Shown: positions 26,684-36,408 of the stretch, one piece after another
Position numbering within the stretch: the stretch's first letter is position 1
Layout of the letters: each line of letters begins with the position of its first letter
Assembly: GCF_004364175.1 (NCBI RefSeq)
Contig: NZ_SNZW01000011.1
Location: 744,001-808,000, forward strand
DNA: 64,000 nt
Direction of reading: 5' to 3'
DNA from: Maribacter caenipelagi
GTDB taxonomy: Bacteria; Bacteroidota; Bacteroidia; Flavobacteriales; Flavobacteriaceae
Position numbers and translations under genes: made by a program
The notes under the pieces: generated by a model
What the model saw: only the letters and a program-made list of their open reading frames with translations
What the model was told of the DNA's origin: nothing
Database searches by the model: none

Positions 26684-29479
26684 ATGGATAAATATTCCTT
26701 TTTAAATACCGTTCATACCTCTTTTTTTTCAGAGTTATACGATAAGTACTTAGTAAATCCAGATAGTGTAGAGCCAAGTTGGAGAGCCTTTTTTCAAGGA
26801 TTCGATTTTGGAATGGAAAGCTCTTTAGACGAGCTGGAAATCGATGAAAATCGCACTACAGTTGTGGTAAATGGCCATTCTAGTGAAATGCCAGAATCTC
26901 TTCAAAAAGAGTTTCAGGTAATTCGATTAATAGATGGTTACAGAAGCAGAGGCCATCTGTTTACTAAAACAAATCCCGTACGTGAGCGAAGACATTACGA
27001 ACCAACTTTAGATATTGAAAATTTCGGATTAGCGTCGTCTGATCTCGATACTATTTTTAATGCAGGTGACGTAATTGGTATAGGTCCAAATTCTTTAAAA
27101 GAGATTGTTAGACATTTACAAAGTATCTATTGTGATGCTATTGGTGTAGAGTATATGTATATACGAAAGCCAGAGCGCGTTAAGTGGATTCAAGATTGGA
27201 TAAATGTAAATGACAATCATCCTAATTTTGAGCCTGACAGAAAAAAACATATTCTTAAGAAGCTTAATCATGCTATTTCTTTCGAAACTTTTTTGCATAC
27301 TAAGTATGTAGGGCAAAAAAGATTTTCTTTAGAGGGAAATGAATCGTTGATCCCTGCCTTAGATGTAATTGTAGAACGCGCCGCTGAAATGGGAGTGAAG
27401 CAATTTGTTATGGGTATGGCACACCGTGGCAGATTAAATGTACTTACCAATATATTTGGCAAATCTGCTAAAGATATCTTTAGTGAGTTTGACGGTAAAG
27501 ATTATGAACAAGAGATTTTTGATGGAGACGTTAAGTATCACTTAGGTTGGACATCTGATAGAAAATCTGATAACGGAAATAAAATTAAGATGAGTATTGC
27601 TCCTAACCCATCTCACTTAGAGACGGTAGGTGCAGTTGTTGAAGGTATTGCTAGAGCAAAACAAGATGCTGATTATCAAGATGATATTTCTAAGGTTTTA
27701 CCTATTGTAGTTCATGGTGATGCTGCAATAGCTGGTCAAGGTTTGGTTTATGAAGTAGTTCAAATGGCTGGTCTTGATGGTTATAAGACCGGTGGTACGA
27801 TACATATAGTAGTAAATAACCAAATTGGTTTTACAACAAACTATTTAGATGCAAGAACATCTACCTATTGTACCGATGTTGCTAAGGTAACATTGAGTCC
27901 GGTATTACATGTTAATGCAGATGATGCAGAGGCGGTAGTACACGCATCTCTTTTTGCGTTAGAATATAGAATGCGTTTTAAGGGTGACGTTTTTATAGAT
28001 TTGTTAGGATATAGAAAATATGGGCATAATGAAGGTGATGAGCCAAGATTTACACAACCTAAATTATATAAAGCAATATCCAAGCATAAAAATCCAAGAG
28101 ATATCTATGCAGAAAGACTGATTCAAGAAGGTGTTATTGATGACACTTACGTAAAGCAGTTAGAAAAGCAGTATAAAGATTCTCTAGAAGAAAAGTTAGA
28201 AGATTCGCGTAAAGAAGATAAAACTGTTATTACACCGTTCATGGCAGATGAATGGAAAGGCTTTGAAAATGTACGTGAGTGGGAAATGATGGATGCGGTG
28301 AATACTAAATTCACTATAACTAAATTGAATAAAATTGCCAAAGTAATTACTGCTTTACCAGAAGGAAAGAAGTTTTTACGTAAAGTTGAGAAATTGGTTA
28401 AGGATAGATACAGAATGTATTTTGAGGCCGATAACTTAGACTGGGCAATGGGAGAACTATTAGCATATGGTTCTTTATTAGAAGAAGGTTATGCTGTTCG
28501 TATGTCTGGGCAAGATGTAGAACGTGGTACTTTTTCTCACCGTCATGCGGTAATGAAAGTAGAAGAAAGTGAAGAAGAGGTTATTTTATTAAATCACCTT
28601 TCTGAAAAGCAGGCTAAATTTCAAATATACAATTCACTATTGTCAGAATATGGTGTGGTAGGTTTTGACTATGGTTACGCCATGGCTAGCCCTAATACAT
28701 TAACTATTTGGGAAGCACAATTTGGAGATTTCAGTAATGGGGCTCAAATTATGATCGACCAATATATTTCTGCGGCAGAAGATAAGTGGAAGCTTCAAAA
28801 CGGTTTGGTAATGTTATTGCCTCACGGTTATGAGGGGCAAGGTGCTGAGCACTCTTCTGCTAGAATGGAGCGTTACTTACAATTGTGTGCTAAGGATAAT
28901 ATGTATATAGCAGATGTGACTACTCCAGCACAAATGTTCCATATTCTTCGTAGACAAATGAAGTCTAATTTTAGAAAGCCATTGATCATATTTACTCCTA
29001 AGAGTTTGTTGAGGCATCCAAGGGCGGTATCTAAAATTGCTGACTTAACCGGTGGTGCTTTCCAAGAAGTAATTGATGATGAAACTGCAGATGCTAAAAA
29101 AGTAAAAAGTTTAGTATTCTGTACAGGTAAGTTCTATTATGATTTGCTAGCTGTTAAAGAAGAGAACAATAGAGGGGATGTTGCTTTGGTAAGGGTAGAA
29201 CAGTTGTTCCCTATACCGGAAAAACAAATGAAAGCTGCTATAGCAAAGTATAAAAATGCCGATGACGTAGTGTGGGCTCAAGAAGAACCTAGAAATATGG
29301 GTGCGTGGAGCCATTTATTAACGCATTTTGATGAGGCTCGAAATTTTAGAGTAGTGTCTAGACGTTTTTATGCGGCACCTGCAGCAGGTAGTTCTGTACG
29401 TTCAAAAGCACGTCACCAACAAGTTATAGATTACGTCTTTGACAAGACAAAGGACAATATGTCCAAACCTAAAAAATAA
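26684..29479 (+). CDS. sucA: 2-oxoglutarate dehydrogenase E1 component
   Basis: 931 residues, full length. N-terminal segment [21 protein letters not shown] docks the core. Thiamine diphosphate and substrate motifs are present: [25 protein letters not shown], and the GDxxN region GDVKYHLGW to NPSHLE. The C-terminal transketolase-like domain includes [16 protein letters not shown]. It decarboxylates 2-oxoglutarate and passes the succinyl group to E2 in the citric acid cycle. The E2 gene starts 25 bases after the stop, so the two form an operon. Confidence 0.98.
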   Translation: MDKYSFLNTVHTSFFSELYDKYLVNPDSVEPSWRAFFQGFDFGMESSLDELEIDENRTTVVVNGHSSEMPESLQKEFQVIRLIDGYRSRGHLFTKTNPVRERRHYEPTLDIENFGLASSDLDTIFNAGDVIGIGPNSLKEIVRHLQSIYCDAIGVEYMYIRKPERVKWIQDWINVNDNHPNFEPDRKKHILKKLNHAISFETFLHTKYVGQKRFSLEGNESLIPALDVIVERAAEMGVKQFVMGMAHRGRLNVLTNIFGKSAKDIFSEFDGKDYEQEIFDGDVKYHLGWTSDRKSDNGNKIKMSIAPNPSHLETVGAVVEGIARAKQDADYQDDISKVLPIVVHGDAAIAGQGLVYEVVQMAGLDGYKTGGTIHIVVNNQIGFTTNYLDARTSTYCTDVAKVTLSPVLHVNADDAEAVVHASLFALEYRMRFKGDVFIDLLGYRKYGHNEGDEPRFTQPKLYKAISKHKNPRDIYAERLIQEGVIDDTYVKQLEKQYKDSLEEKLEDSRKEDKTVITPFMADEWKGFENVREWEMMDAVNTKFTITKLNKIAKVITALPEGKKFLRKVEKLVKDRYRMYFEADNLDWAMGELLAYGSLLEEGYAVRMSGQDVERGTFSHRHAVMKVEESEEEVILLNHLSEKQAKFQIYNSLLSEYGVVGFDYGYAMASPNTLTIWEAQFGDFSNGAQIMIDQYISAAEDKWKLQNGLVMLLPHGYEGQGAEHSSARMERYLQLCAKDNMYIADVTTPAQMFHILRRQMKSNFRKPLIIFTPKSLLRHPRAVSKIADLTGGAFQEVIDDETADAKKVKSLVFCTGKFYYDLLAVKEENNRGDVALVRVEQLFPIPEKQMKAAIAKYKNADDVVWAQEEPRNMGAWSHLLTHFDEARNFRVVSRRFYAAPAAGSSVRSKARHQQVIDYVFDKTKDNMSKPKK

Positions 29480-29504
29480 TATAACATATCAAATTATAGA
29501 AAGA

Positions 29505-30725
29505 ATGATTCTAGAAATGAAAGTCCCTTCGCCGGGAGAGTCTATCACAGAGGTAGAGATAGCGGAATGGTTAGTTGAAGATGGGGATTATGTAGAAAAA
29601 GATCAGGCAATTGCAGAAGTAGATTCAGATAAGGCTACTTTGGAATTACCTGCAGAAGTAAGTGGTACAATTACATTGAAAGCAGAAGAAGGTGATGCTG
29701 TGGCCGTTGGTGCTGTCGTTTGTTTAATAGACACAAGTGCAGCGAAACCAGAAGGTGCAGCAGATGCATCTAATGAACCGAAGGAAGAGAAAAAAGAAGC
29801 GCCAAAGACCGAAAAAGCTCCTCAGCCAGCTAAGGCTAAGGAAACTTATGCTTCGGGTGTACCTTCACCGGCTGCAAAGAAAATACTAGACGAAAAAGGA
29901 GTGGATAGTACATCTGTTTCCGGTTCTGGTCGTGATGGAAGAATTACCAAAGAAGATGCTGTAAATGCAGTGCCTTCAATGGGTACACCTACGGGTGGTA
30001 ACCGTGGTGAGACTCGTTCTAAACTTTCCATGTTAAGAAGAAAAGTTGCCGAGAGATTGGTTTCTGCAAAGAATGAAACAGCTATGCTGACCACTTTCAA
30101 CGAAGTGGATATGAGTGCTATTTTTGAACTTAGAAGTAAGTATAAAGAAGATTTTAAAAGTAAGCATGGTGTGGGATTAGGATTTATGTCCTTTTTCACA
30201 AAAGCTGTAGTTAGAGCTTTGGAAATGTATCCTGCTGTTAATTCTATGATTGACGGTAAAGAAATGGTTTCTTATGATTTCTGTGATATAAGTATAGCAG
30301 TTTCAGGACCAAAAGGATTAATGGTGCCTGTTATTCGTAATGCTGAAAACTTAACATTTAGAGGTGTTGAAGCTGAGGTTAAAAGATTGGCAATTAGAGC
30401 GCGTGAAGGTGAAATTACTGTTGATGAAATGACAGGTGGTACATTTACGATTACCAATGGTGGTGTATTTGGATCTATGTTATCTACACCAATTATCAAT
30501 CCGCCACAGAGTGCTATTTTAGGTATGCATAATATAGTAGAGAGACCAATTGCTCGTGATGGAGCTATTGCGATTGCACCTATAATGTATGTTGCGGTTT
30601 CTTATGATCACCGAATTATCGATGGTAAAGAATCTGTTGGTTTCTTAGTAGCTATAAAAGAAGCTTTAGAAAATCCTGAAGAGTTGTTGATGGATAATAA
30701 TGTAAAGAAAGCTTTAGAAATGTAA
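29505..30725 (+). CDS. sucB: Dihydrolipoyllysine succinyltransferase, E2 of 2-oxoglutarate dehydrogenase
   Basis: 406 residues from the preferred start ([13 protein letters not shown]). One lipoyl domain with the lipoylated Lys43 in [11 protein letters not shown], an Ala/Lys/Glu/Pro-rich linker (about 80-120), a peripheral subunit-binding domain ([17 protein letters not shown] to GRITKEDA), and a catalytic domain with [11 protein letters not shown] carrying the active-site His. The frame extends upstream into the end of sucA (29439), but those residues lack family similarity. It transfers succinyl to CoA. E3 is not in the window. Confidence 0.97.
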   Translation: MILEMKVPSPGESITEVEIAEWLVEDGDYVEKDQAIAEVDSDKATLELPAEVSGTITLKAEEGDAVAVGAVVCLIDTSAAKPEGAADASNEPKEEKKEAPKTEKAPQPAKAKETYASGVPSPAAKKILDEKGVDSTSVSGSGRDGRITKEDAVNAVPSMGTPTGGNRGETRSKLSMLRRKVAERLVSAKNETAMLTTFNEVDMSAIFELRSKYKEDFKSKHGVGLGFMSFFTKAVVRALEMYPAVNSMIDGKEMVSYDFCDISIAVSGPKGLMVPVIRNAENLTFRGVEAEVKRLAIRAREGEITVDEMTGGTFTITNGGVFGSMLSTPIINPPQSAILGMHNIVERPIARDGAIAIAPIMYVAVSYDHRIIDGKESVGFLVAIKEALENPEELLMDNNVKKALEM

Positions 30726-30748
30726 AGTTTCTAAAATTTGATATATGT

Positions 30749-30778
30749 AAAAAGCGTTGGGTAATCTCAACGCTTTTT
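30749..30778. terminator. Bidirectional terminator between sucB and the protease-like gene
   Basis: Perfect stem AAAAAGCGTTG / CAACGCTTTTT. One arm overlaps the stop codon and last residues of the convergent minus-strand gene. Confidence 0.88.
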
Positions 30779-31216
30779 CTTTTTTAAATAGATACACTTT
30801 TTGTTGTAATCTATAATTGCTTTTGATTTTTTAAGAATATCAGCTCCTATAATTCCGTCTACCGGTTCTGCATGGTGTGCAGTTAAAGCTTCATTAACAT
30901 GTTTTAAGTCGAAAAGTACAATCTCTAATTTTTTATATTTCCAAGAATTTAATGTAATGGTGTTCTTTTTAGAGATCAGGGTCTCCATATTGGTAGCACC
31001 AGCACCAGCAGCTTTAATTATAGATTCTTCAGAAATTAGTTTAAAGTAATCAATGCGGTCAATGCCAATACAGGTATTAGAGGCTCCGGTGTCCAAAATA
31101 AATCGGCCAGGTACTGAATTTATCTCTGCATTTATTTCAAAATGGTCGGTAGCAGTTAAGACTAGGGGTAAGCGCACATAATCTTTATCCTTCAAAAATT
31201 TTTTGAGGGTACTCAT
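30767..31216 (-). CDS. Retropepsin-like aspartic protease (clan AA)
   Basis: 149 residues, one catalytic lobe. The active-site motif FILDTGASNTCI (Asp42) is intact, a hydrophobic flap region follows, and VDGIIGADILKKSKAIIDY is the typical second half with ILK before the last strand. Single-lobe proteins of this type act as dimers. No signal peptide is visible, so it is probably cytoplasmic; substrates are unknown. Its C-terminal lysine-rich end is encoded within the terminator stem. Confidence 0.85.
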   Translation of the reverse strand: MSTLKKFLKDKDYVRLPLVLTATDHFEINAEINSVPGRFILDTGASNTCIGIDRIDYFKLISEESIIKAAGAGATNMETLISKKNTITLNSWKYKKLEIVLFDLKHVNEALTAHHAEPVDGIIGADILKKSKAIIDYNKKCIYLKKKKR

Positions 31217-31241
31217 AATTCATTTTTTTCAAAGATAAGTC

Positions 31242-31249
31242 TATTTTTG
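31242..31249 (+). promoter_or_regulatory. -7 promoter element very close to the tatD start
   Basis: TATTTTTG ends only 4 bases before the tatD ATG, which would place the transcript start at or next to the A of the ATG. Confidence 0.45.
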
Positions 31250-31253
31250 CGGC

Positions 31254-32021
31254 ATGATAATAACCGATACGCATACACATTTATATAGCGAAGCTTTTGA
31301 TGGTGACCGAAAAGAGGCGATACAGAAAGCAATTGATTTAGGGATAGAACGTTTTTTTATTCCAGCTATAGATTCTACATATACAGGAAGTATGTTAGCC
31401 TTAGAAAAAGAATTTCCCGGCCATATGTTCTTGATGACCGGATTGCATCCCACACATGTGAAAGAAAATTTTGAAGAAGAGCTAGCGCATGTTGAAGAAA
31501 TGTTGGATAAGCATACCTATTATGCCATTGGGGAGATTGGAATTGACCTGTATTGGGAAAAGAAGTACCTAAAAGAACAGCAAATTGCTTTTAGAAAGCA
31601 AATACAAATAGCGAAGAAGCATAAATTGCCTATTGTTATTCATTGTCGTGACGCTTTTGATGAGGTTTTTGAAATATTAGAAGAGGAGAAAGGAGATGAC
31701 TTAAGAGGAATTTTTCATTGCTTTACAGGTACAAAAGAGCAGGCAGAAAAAGCGATATCATATAATATGAAGTTGGGTATTGGCGGTGTTGTGACTTTTA
31801 AAAATGGAAAAATCGATACTTTTTTAAATGAAATTGATCTCCAACATATTGTGCTAGAAACCGATTCGCCCTATTTGGCACCTACACCTTATAGAGGTAA
31901 AAGAAATGAAAGTGCTTATATTGTTAATGTGCTTGAGAAATTAGCAGATATTCATAGTGTTCCAAATGAACAAATAGCTTTAGAAACTACAAAGAACTCT
32001 AAAGAGGTTTTCGGAATTTAA
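31254..32021 (+). CDS. tatD: TatD family metal-dependent deoxyribonuclease
   Basis: 255 residues, normal. Metal ligands in DTHTHLY (His7, His9), GEIGIDLYWE (Glu), VIHCRDAF, GIFHCFTG and ETDSPYLAPTPYRG. TatD proteins cut DNA from the 3' end and take part in repair or DNA turnover. The short start MIITDTHTHL matches the family, so the ATG at 31254 is firm. The asparaginase gene follows after 22 bases in the same direction. Confidence 0.95.
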   Translation: MIITDTHTHLYSEAFDGDRKEAIQKAIDLGIERFFIPAIDSTYTGSMLALEKEFPGHMFLMTGLHPTHVKENFEEELAHVEEMLDKHTYYAIGEIGIDLYWEKKYLKEQQIAFRKQIQIAKKHKLPIVIHCRDAFDEVFEILEEEKGDDLRGIFHCFTGTKEQAEKAISYNMKLGIGGVVTFKNGKIDTFLNEIDLQHIVLETDSPYLAPTPYRGKRNESAYIVNVLEKLADIHSVPNEQIALETTKNSKEVFGI

Positions 32022-32043
32022 TAATTAATTTAAAGTCAGGGTT

Positions 32044-33075
32044 TTGAGCGTAGATAAAAGAAATATTTTATTAATATACACAGGTGGTACCATTGGTATG
32101 ATGAAAGATTATACCTCGGGAGCTCTTAAAGCTTTTGATTTTTCACAATTGTTGAAAAATATTCCAGAGCTAAATCAATTAGATTGTACTATATCTAGTT
32201 TTTCTTTTGAACACCCTATAGATTCATCCAATATGAATCCTACTCATTGGGTGGCGATATCTGATATTATCGCAGAGAAATATAAAAGCTATGATGGTTT
32301 TGTGGTATTACATGGTAGTGATACTATGAGTTATACAGCGTCTGCGTTAAGTTTTTTACTTGAAAATCTTACTAAACCAGTGATATTGACTGGGTCGCAG
32401 TTGCCTATTGGTGATTTAAGAACCGATGCCAAAGAAAATTTAATAACGGCCATACAAATTGCTGCATTATATAAAAAAGGTAAACCTGTTATACAGGAAG
32501 TCGGTCTCTATTTTGAATATAAATTATACCGTGGTAATAGAACTACGAAGATAAATGCAGAGCAATTTCAAGCTTTTGCATCGTTAAATTATCCTCATTT
32601 AATAGAATCGGGAGTGCATTTGACCGTTTTCCACGAATATTTATTGCCTCAAAAAAGGAAATTAACGTTAAAATCTCATAGAAATATGGATGATAATGTG
32701 GCTATTTTAAAAATTTTTCCAGGAATTAACAAAAATGTAATCGATGCAATTTTGCAAGCTGAAAATTTAAAAGCGTTGGTTTTGGAGACCTATGGATCCG
32801 GAAACGCACCTATGGAAGAATGGTTTTTAGAGAAATTAAATAATGCAATAAATAAAGGGATACATATTATTAATGTTACTCAGTGTTCTGGCGGCGCCGT
32901 AATGATGGGTCACTATGAAACGAGCTCTAGGCTGAAAAAAATGCAAGTAATTAATGGTAAGGATATTACAACTGAGGCTGCTATTACAAAGGCAATGTAC
33001 TTACTCGGTAGTGGTGTCTCTCATGAGCTGTTCAAAACGGTTTTTGAGACATCTTTAAGAGGAGAGATGCTATAA
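32044..33075 (+). CDS. ansA: Type I (cytoplasmic) L-asparaginase
   Basis: 343 residues. First catalytic threonine in IYTGGTIGMM (Thr13), second set in VLHGSDTMSYTAS, and the region LTGSQLPIGDLRTDAKENL typical of type I enzymes. No signal peptide. It hydrolyses asparagine to aspartate and ammonia. The start is a TTG codon: the first ATG in frame lies inside the conserved TGGTIGM loop and would remove an essential strand. Probably co-transcribed with tatD. Confidence 0.95.
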   Translation: MSVDKRNILLIYTGGTIGMMKDYTSGALKAFDFSQLLKNIPELNQLDCTISSFSFEHPIDSSNMNPTHWVAISDIIAEKYKSYDGFVVLHGSDTMSYTASALSFLLENLTKPVILTGSQLPIGDLRTDAKENLITAIQIAALYKKGKPVIQEVGLYFEYKLYRGNRTTKINAEQFQAFASLNYPHLIESGVHLTVFHEYLLPQKRKLTLKSHRNMDDNVAILKIFPGINKNVIDAILQAENLKALVLETYGSGNAPMEEWFLEKLNNAINKGIHIINVTQCSGGAVMMGHYETSSRLKKMQVINGKDITTEAAITKAMYLLGSGVSHELFKTVFETSLRGEML

Positions 33076-33146
33076 ATTTAACAGTGGTTTAATTTCTTAA
33101 ACCAATATTTTTTTTGTTATTTGCCCACCCTTAAAAAAGGTATCTT

Positions 33147-33234
33147 AGAGAGGTGGCCGAGTGGTCGAAGGCGCACGCCTGGAAAGTGTGTATACCCCAA
33201 AAGGGTATCGAGGGTTCGAATCCCTTCCTCTCTG
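33147..33234 (+). tRNA. tRNA-Ser (anticodon GGA)
   Basis: Acceptor stem AGAGAGG / CCTCTCT, D-arm TGGCCGAGTGGTCGAAGGC, anticodon loop CTGGAAA giving GGA, long variable arm TATACCCCAAAAGGGTATC, and T-arm GGGTTCGAATCCC. Discriminator G; CCA is not encoded. Confidence 0.97.
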
Positions 33235-33311
33235 CAAGTAAGTTTTACTTTTTTTATATTGTTTTTTTTTTATCTTTAACCCTATTAACTAACTAATTTA
33301 AGTTCAGAAAA

Positions 33312-34061
33312 ATGAAAAAATTATTCCCAAGCCTAGCAGTCGCTGGGGCATTTGTAGCAGGTACAAATATTGTAAGTGCAAAAGTAGCAGCAGTAGCTTT
33401 GCTAGTTCAAGAAGGAGCTCCTGAAGCGGAAAGAGGATTTACTCAACTATTAAAAGAGATGTTTATTACTGGTGGTGCCGGTTTTATGGGTATCGTACTT
33501 TTATGTTTGATCCTTGGTTTGGCAGTTGCTATTGAAAGAATTATTTATTTGAACATGGCTAGTACAAATTCTGCCAAGTTGAAACAACAAGTTGAAGACG
33601 CATTGGCATCTGGTGGTGTTGAGGCTGCAAAAGAAGTTTGTAGAAATACAAAGGGTCCTGTTGCTTCTATATACTATCAAGGTTTAGATAGAGCTGGTGA
33701 AAGTATCGAGTCTGCTGAAAAAGCGGTTGTTGCTTACGGTGGTGTACAAATGGGTCAATTGGAGAAAAACGTTTCTTGGTTGTCTTTATTTATCGCTATT
33801 GCTCCAATGCTTGGTTTCATGGGTACGGTAATCGGTATGATTGCAGCCTTCCAAAAGATTGCAGCTGTTGGTAACTTAAGTGCATCTCTTATTGCAGGTG
33901 ATATTCAGGTTGCATTATTAACAACTGTATTCGGTCTTATTACGGCTATTATCCTTCAAATTTTCTATAACTACATTATCGCTAAAATTGATAGCATCGT
34001 TAATGATATGGAAGACTCTTCGATTACTTTAATCGATATGTTGGTAGATCACAAAAAATAA
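33312..34061 (+). CDS. exbB: MotA/TolQ/ExbB proton channel family protein
   Basis: 249 residues. A long hydrophobic N-terminus (about 1-30), then membrane helix 1 (GFMGIVLLCLILGLAVAIERIIYL), a cytoplasmic loop, and helices 2 and 3 in the conserved block WLSLFIAIAPMLGFMGTVIGMI to VALLTTVFGLITAIILQIFYNY. It forms the inner-membrane motor with ExbD that powers TonB-dependent receptors. First gene of a four-gene operon. Confidence 0.94.
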   Translation: MKKLFPSLAVAGAFVAGTNIVSAKVAAVALLVQEGAPEAERGFTQLLKEMFITGGAGFMGIVLLCLILGLAVAIERIIYLNMASTNSAKLKQQVEDALASGGVEAAKEVCRNTKGPVASIYYQGLDRAGESIESAEKAVVAYGGVQMGQLEKNVSWLSLFIAIAPMLGFMGTVIGMIAAFQKIAAVGNLSASLIAGDIQVALLTTVFGLITAIILQIFYNYIIAKIDSIVNDMEDSSITLIDMLVDHKK

Positions 34062-34086
34062 GTATCACTTTTAATACCTAAAAATT

Positions 34087-34518
34087 ATGCAAAAAATTAT
34101 TAAAATAGCATTAATTGCTATAGGTGTATTAAGTGCTATACTATGGTATTTATTGCCAAGTTCAGATATGCCGGCAGCTGAGGCTGCTTCAAGTGGAGCG
34201 TTGAACACAATGTTTATTATTACATATATTTTATTAGGAATAGCTGTTGTAGTAAGTTTAGTGTTTACTCTTAAAAACTTATTTGCAAACCCACAGGGTC
34301 TTAAAAAGACGTTGTTCGTAGTAGGTGGTTTTTTATTAGTGGTTGGAGTTTCTTATGTTTTAGCAAGTGGAACGGATGTTGATCCAGAATTCGCAGCTAT
34401 GACAGATGAGAGTACAGTTAAGAATATAGGAATGGGTTTGAATGTGTTTTTTATCCTTACTATAATCGCTGTATTGTCTTTGATTATACCAGCTGTTAAA
34501 AATATGTTCAGTAAATAA
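34087..34518 (+). CDS. Four-helix membrane protein of the exbBD operon, unknown function
   Basis: 143 residues with four hydrophobic segments (IIKIALIAIGVLSAILWYLL, MFIITYILLGIAVVVSLVF, TLFVVGGFLLVVGVSYVLA, VFFILTIIAVLSLIIPAV). It sits between exbB (25 bases) and exbD (15 bases) and ends with a short basic tail. A gene of this kind commonly lies here in Flavobacteriaceae, which suggests a part in the motor, but no function is known to me. Confidence 0.85.
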   Translation: MQKIIKIALIAIGVLSAILWYLLPSSDMPAAEAASSGALNTMFIITYILLGIAVVVSLVFTLKNLFANPQGLKKTLFVVGGFLLVVGVSYVLASGTDVDPEFAAMTDESTVKNIGMGLNVFFILTIIAVLSLIIPAVKNMFSK

Positions 34519-34533
34519 TAAAATTATAAAACT

Positions 34534-35157
34534 ATGGCTAGAAGAGCAGGAGCACCAGAGGTTAGTGCGGGTTCAATGGCGGACATAGCTTTCCTTTTAC
34601 TTATCTTTTTCTTAGTAACGACTACTATTGAAACTGATGCAGGATTGGATCGTATGTTACCACCAATGGAGCCACCTACCGAAGCACCACCAATTATTAA
34701 GCAAAAGAACATTTTTACGGTTAATATTAACCGAAATGGTCAATTGTTGGTGGAAGATGAGATTCTTTCGATAGATAAATTGCGTGAAAAAGCAATGGCG
34801 TTTTTAGATAATGGTGGAGCACCATCAGGAAGTCCTGATTATTGTAGCTACTGTAAAGGAAAGCGTAATGCTGAATCTTCGGATAACCCGACGAAAGCAA
34901 TTATCTCTTTGAAGAATGATCGTGAAACAAAGTATAGTACTTACATAACAGTTCAAAACGAATTGGTAGGTGCATACAACGATCTTAGAAATAGAGAGGC
35001 TAAACGTTTATTTGGTAAAGATTATGTTGATATGGAAGCTGAGTATTTGAATCCTGAAACTGAAGATTCTGTTAAAGAAGAATTGAAAGAAAAGGTTACT
35101 AGAATACAAGGTTTGTTTCCACAGAAATTATCTGAAGCTGAAACTTCAAGCGAATAA
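34534..35157 (+). CDS. exbD: ExbD/TolR family biopolymer transport protein (copy 1)
   Basis: 207 residues. Short cytoplasmic start, then one membrane helix with the proton-path aspartate Asp17 in SMADIAFLLLIFFLVTTT, followed by a proline-rich linker and a periplasmic domain (FTVNINRNGQLLVEDEILS). It is longer than E. coli ExbD (about 140) and has a DYCSYCKGKRN segment with a CxxC in the periplasmic part, near residues 103-107. Partner of ExbB and of the second ExbD. Confidence 0.94.
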   Translation: MARRAGAPEVSAGSMADIAFLLLIFFLVTTTIETDAGLDRMLPPMEPPTEAPPIIKQKNIFTVNINRNGQLLVEDEILSIDKLREKAMAFLDNGGAPSGSPDYCSYCKGKRNAESSDNPTKAIISLKNDRETKYSTYITVQNELVGAYNDLRNREAKRLFGKDYVDMEAEYLNPETEDSVKEELKEKVTRIQGLFPQKLSEAETSSE

Positions 35158-35179
35158 TTAATAAATTAAAAGTAACACT

Positions 35180-35662
35180 ATGTCAAAATTTGCAAAGAAA
35201 AAAGATGGAGAGGTACCAGCGGTATCAACAGCTTCCCTTCCTGACATTGTATTTATGCTTTTGTTTTTCTTTATGACGGTAACCGTTATGAAGGATAGTT
35301 CCTTGAAAGTTGAAAACGTACTTCCGAATGCTAGTGAAGTAAAGAAATTGGAGAAGAAAGATCGTGTTATCTATATTTATGTTGGTAAACCAACTAGAGA
35401 ATATGAGAAAACTTTTGGTACTGAACCAAAAATTCAATTGAACGATAAGTTCGCTAGTCCTTCTGAAGTTGGTGATTATATTTTAATGGAAAGAGCTAAA
35501 AAGCCTCAAGAAATTCAAAATGTATTGACCACGGCACTTAAGGTTGATAAGAACGCTAGTATGGGATTGATATCCGATATTAAACAAGAGTTAAGAAAGG
35601 TAAACGCTTTAAAGGTAAATTATACTACCTATGAAGGTGATGCTTTCAATAATCTACAATAG
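35180..35662 (+). CDS. exbD: ExbD/TolR family biopolymer transport protein (copy 2)
   Basis: 160 residues. Membrane helix with Asp22 in TASLPDIVFMLLFFFMTVTV, then a periplasmic domain (VIYIYVGKPTREYEK). Two unequal ExbD proteins in one operon suggest a mixed ExbD dimer in the ExbB pentamer; that is inference. It is 22 bases after copy 1 and is followed by a terminator. Confidence 0.94.
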   Translation: MSKFAKKKDGEVPAVSTASLPDIVFMLLFFFMTVTVMKDSSLKVENVLPNASEVKKLEKKDRVIYIYVGKPTREYEKTFGTEPKIQLNDKFASPSEVGDYILMERAKKPQEIQNVLTTALKVDKNASMGLISDIKQELRKVNALKVNYTTYEGDAFNNLQ

Positions 35663-35688
35663 TTAGTTAAGTAGAATATTACATTTTC

Positions 35689-35720
35689 AAAACGCTTCAA
35701 ATTTATTTGAAGCGTTTTTT
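35689..35720 (+). terminator. Terminator after the exbBD operon
   Basis: AAAACGCTTCAAAT / ATTTGAAGCGTTTT stem with T run. Confidence 0.88.
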
Positions 35721-35739
35721 ATTTCATTAACTTTACTTC

Positions 35740-36408
35740 ATGCGTTTTGCCATTTTATTTTTATTAGGAGTTCTCCAATCTAATGCTCAGGTAGTATCAG
35801 ATAGTATTGAAGATACACGATATTTTGAAGATCAGTTTTATGTAGGTCTCTCTTATAACTTTATATTGAATCATCCTGAGGGTTCTAATCAACGTAACCT
35901 GTCTTATGGTCTACAAGCAGGTATTATTAAAGATATTCCTTTAAATAGGAAAGGAACTAAGGCTATAGGCATTGGTGCAGGTCTAGCTTTAAATAGTTAT
36001 TATTCAAACCTCGTTGCCGATATTTTTGAAGATGTTATTTCTTATAGCATAAATGATGATATTACTCGAAGTAAGCTTGAGACACACCTGGTAGAGTTTC
36101 CTTTAGAGTTTAGATGGCGTAATTCTACTGTAGAAGAATATAAGTTTTGGCGTGTTTACGGTGGTATAAAGGCTGCTTATGTTTTAGGAGCTAGATCAAA
36201 ATATGACCTAGGTGATATCAGCGAAGGCTTTAAGAATACGGATTTAACTAAATTTCAATACGGACTTACCTTAAGTTTTGGGTACAATACTTTTAATCTT
36301 CATGCATATTATGCATTAACTGAGCTTTTTGACGATAAAGCATCGGTAAATGGTGAGGTGTTGCACTACAGACCGTTACGTATAGGTCTTATCTTCTATA
36401 TTTTATAA
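35740..36408 (+). CDS. Outer membrane beta-barrel (porin-family) protein
   Basis: 222 residues. Signal peptide cleaved near SNAQ (residue 17). The rest alternates polar and aromatic strands (FYVGLSYNFILNH, LSYGLQAGIIKDIPL, FWRVYGGIKAAYVLG, FQYGLTLSFGYNTFNLHAYYALTEL) and ends with an aromatic-hydrophobic strand LRIGLIFYIL. This suits the OMP_b-brl_2 porin-family group. PorT/SprT of the T9SS has similar architecture, but I see no specific match. It lies just past the exbBD terminator, so probably has its own promoter. It converges with the next gene by 6 bases. Confidence 0.82.
   Translation: MRFAILFLLGVLQSNAQVVSDSIEDTRYFEDQFYVGLSYNFILNHPEGSNQRNLSYGLQAGIIKDIPLNRKGTKAIGIGAGLALNSYYSNLVADIFEDVISYSINDDITRSKLETHLVEFPLEFRWRNSTVEEYKFWRVYGGIKAAYVLGARSKYDLGDISEGFKNTDLTKFQYGLTLSFGYNTFNLHAYYALTELFDDKASVNGEVLHYRPLRIGLIFYIL

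Noticed and set aside
33300-35720. A Tol-Pal system instead of ExbBD.
   Set aside because: No tolA, tolB or pal genes are in the block and two ExbD proteins are present, which suits a TonB motor; a TolQR role cannot be fully excluded.
35740-36408. Calling the barrel protein after exbD the T9SS protein PorT/SprT.
   Set aside because: Only general porin-family architecture is seen; no specific match could be recalled with confidence.
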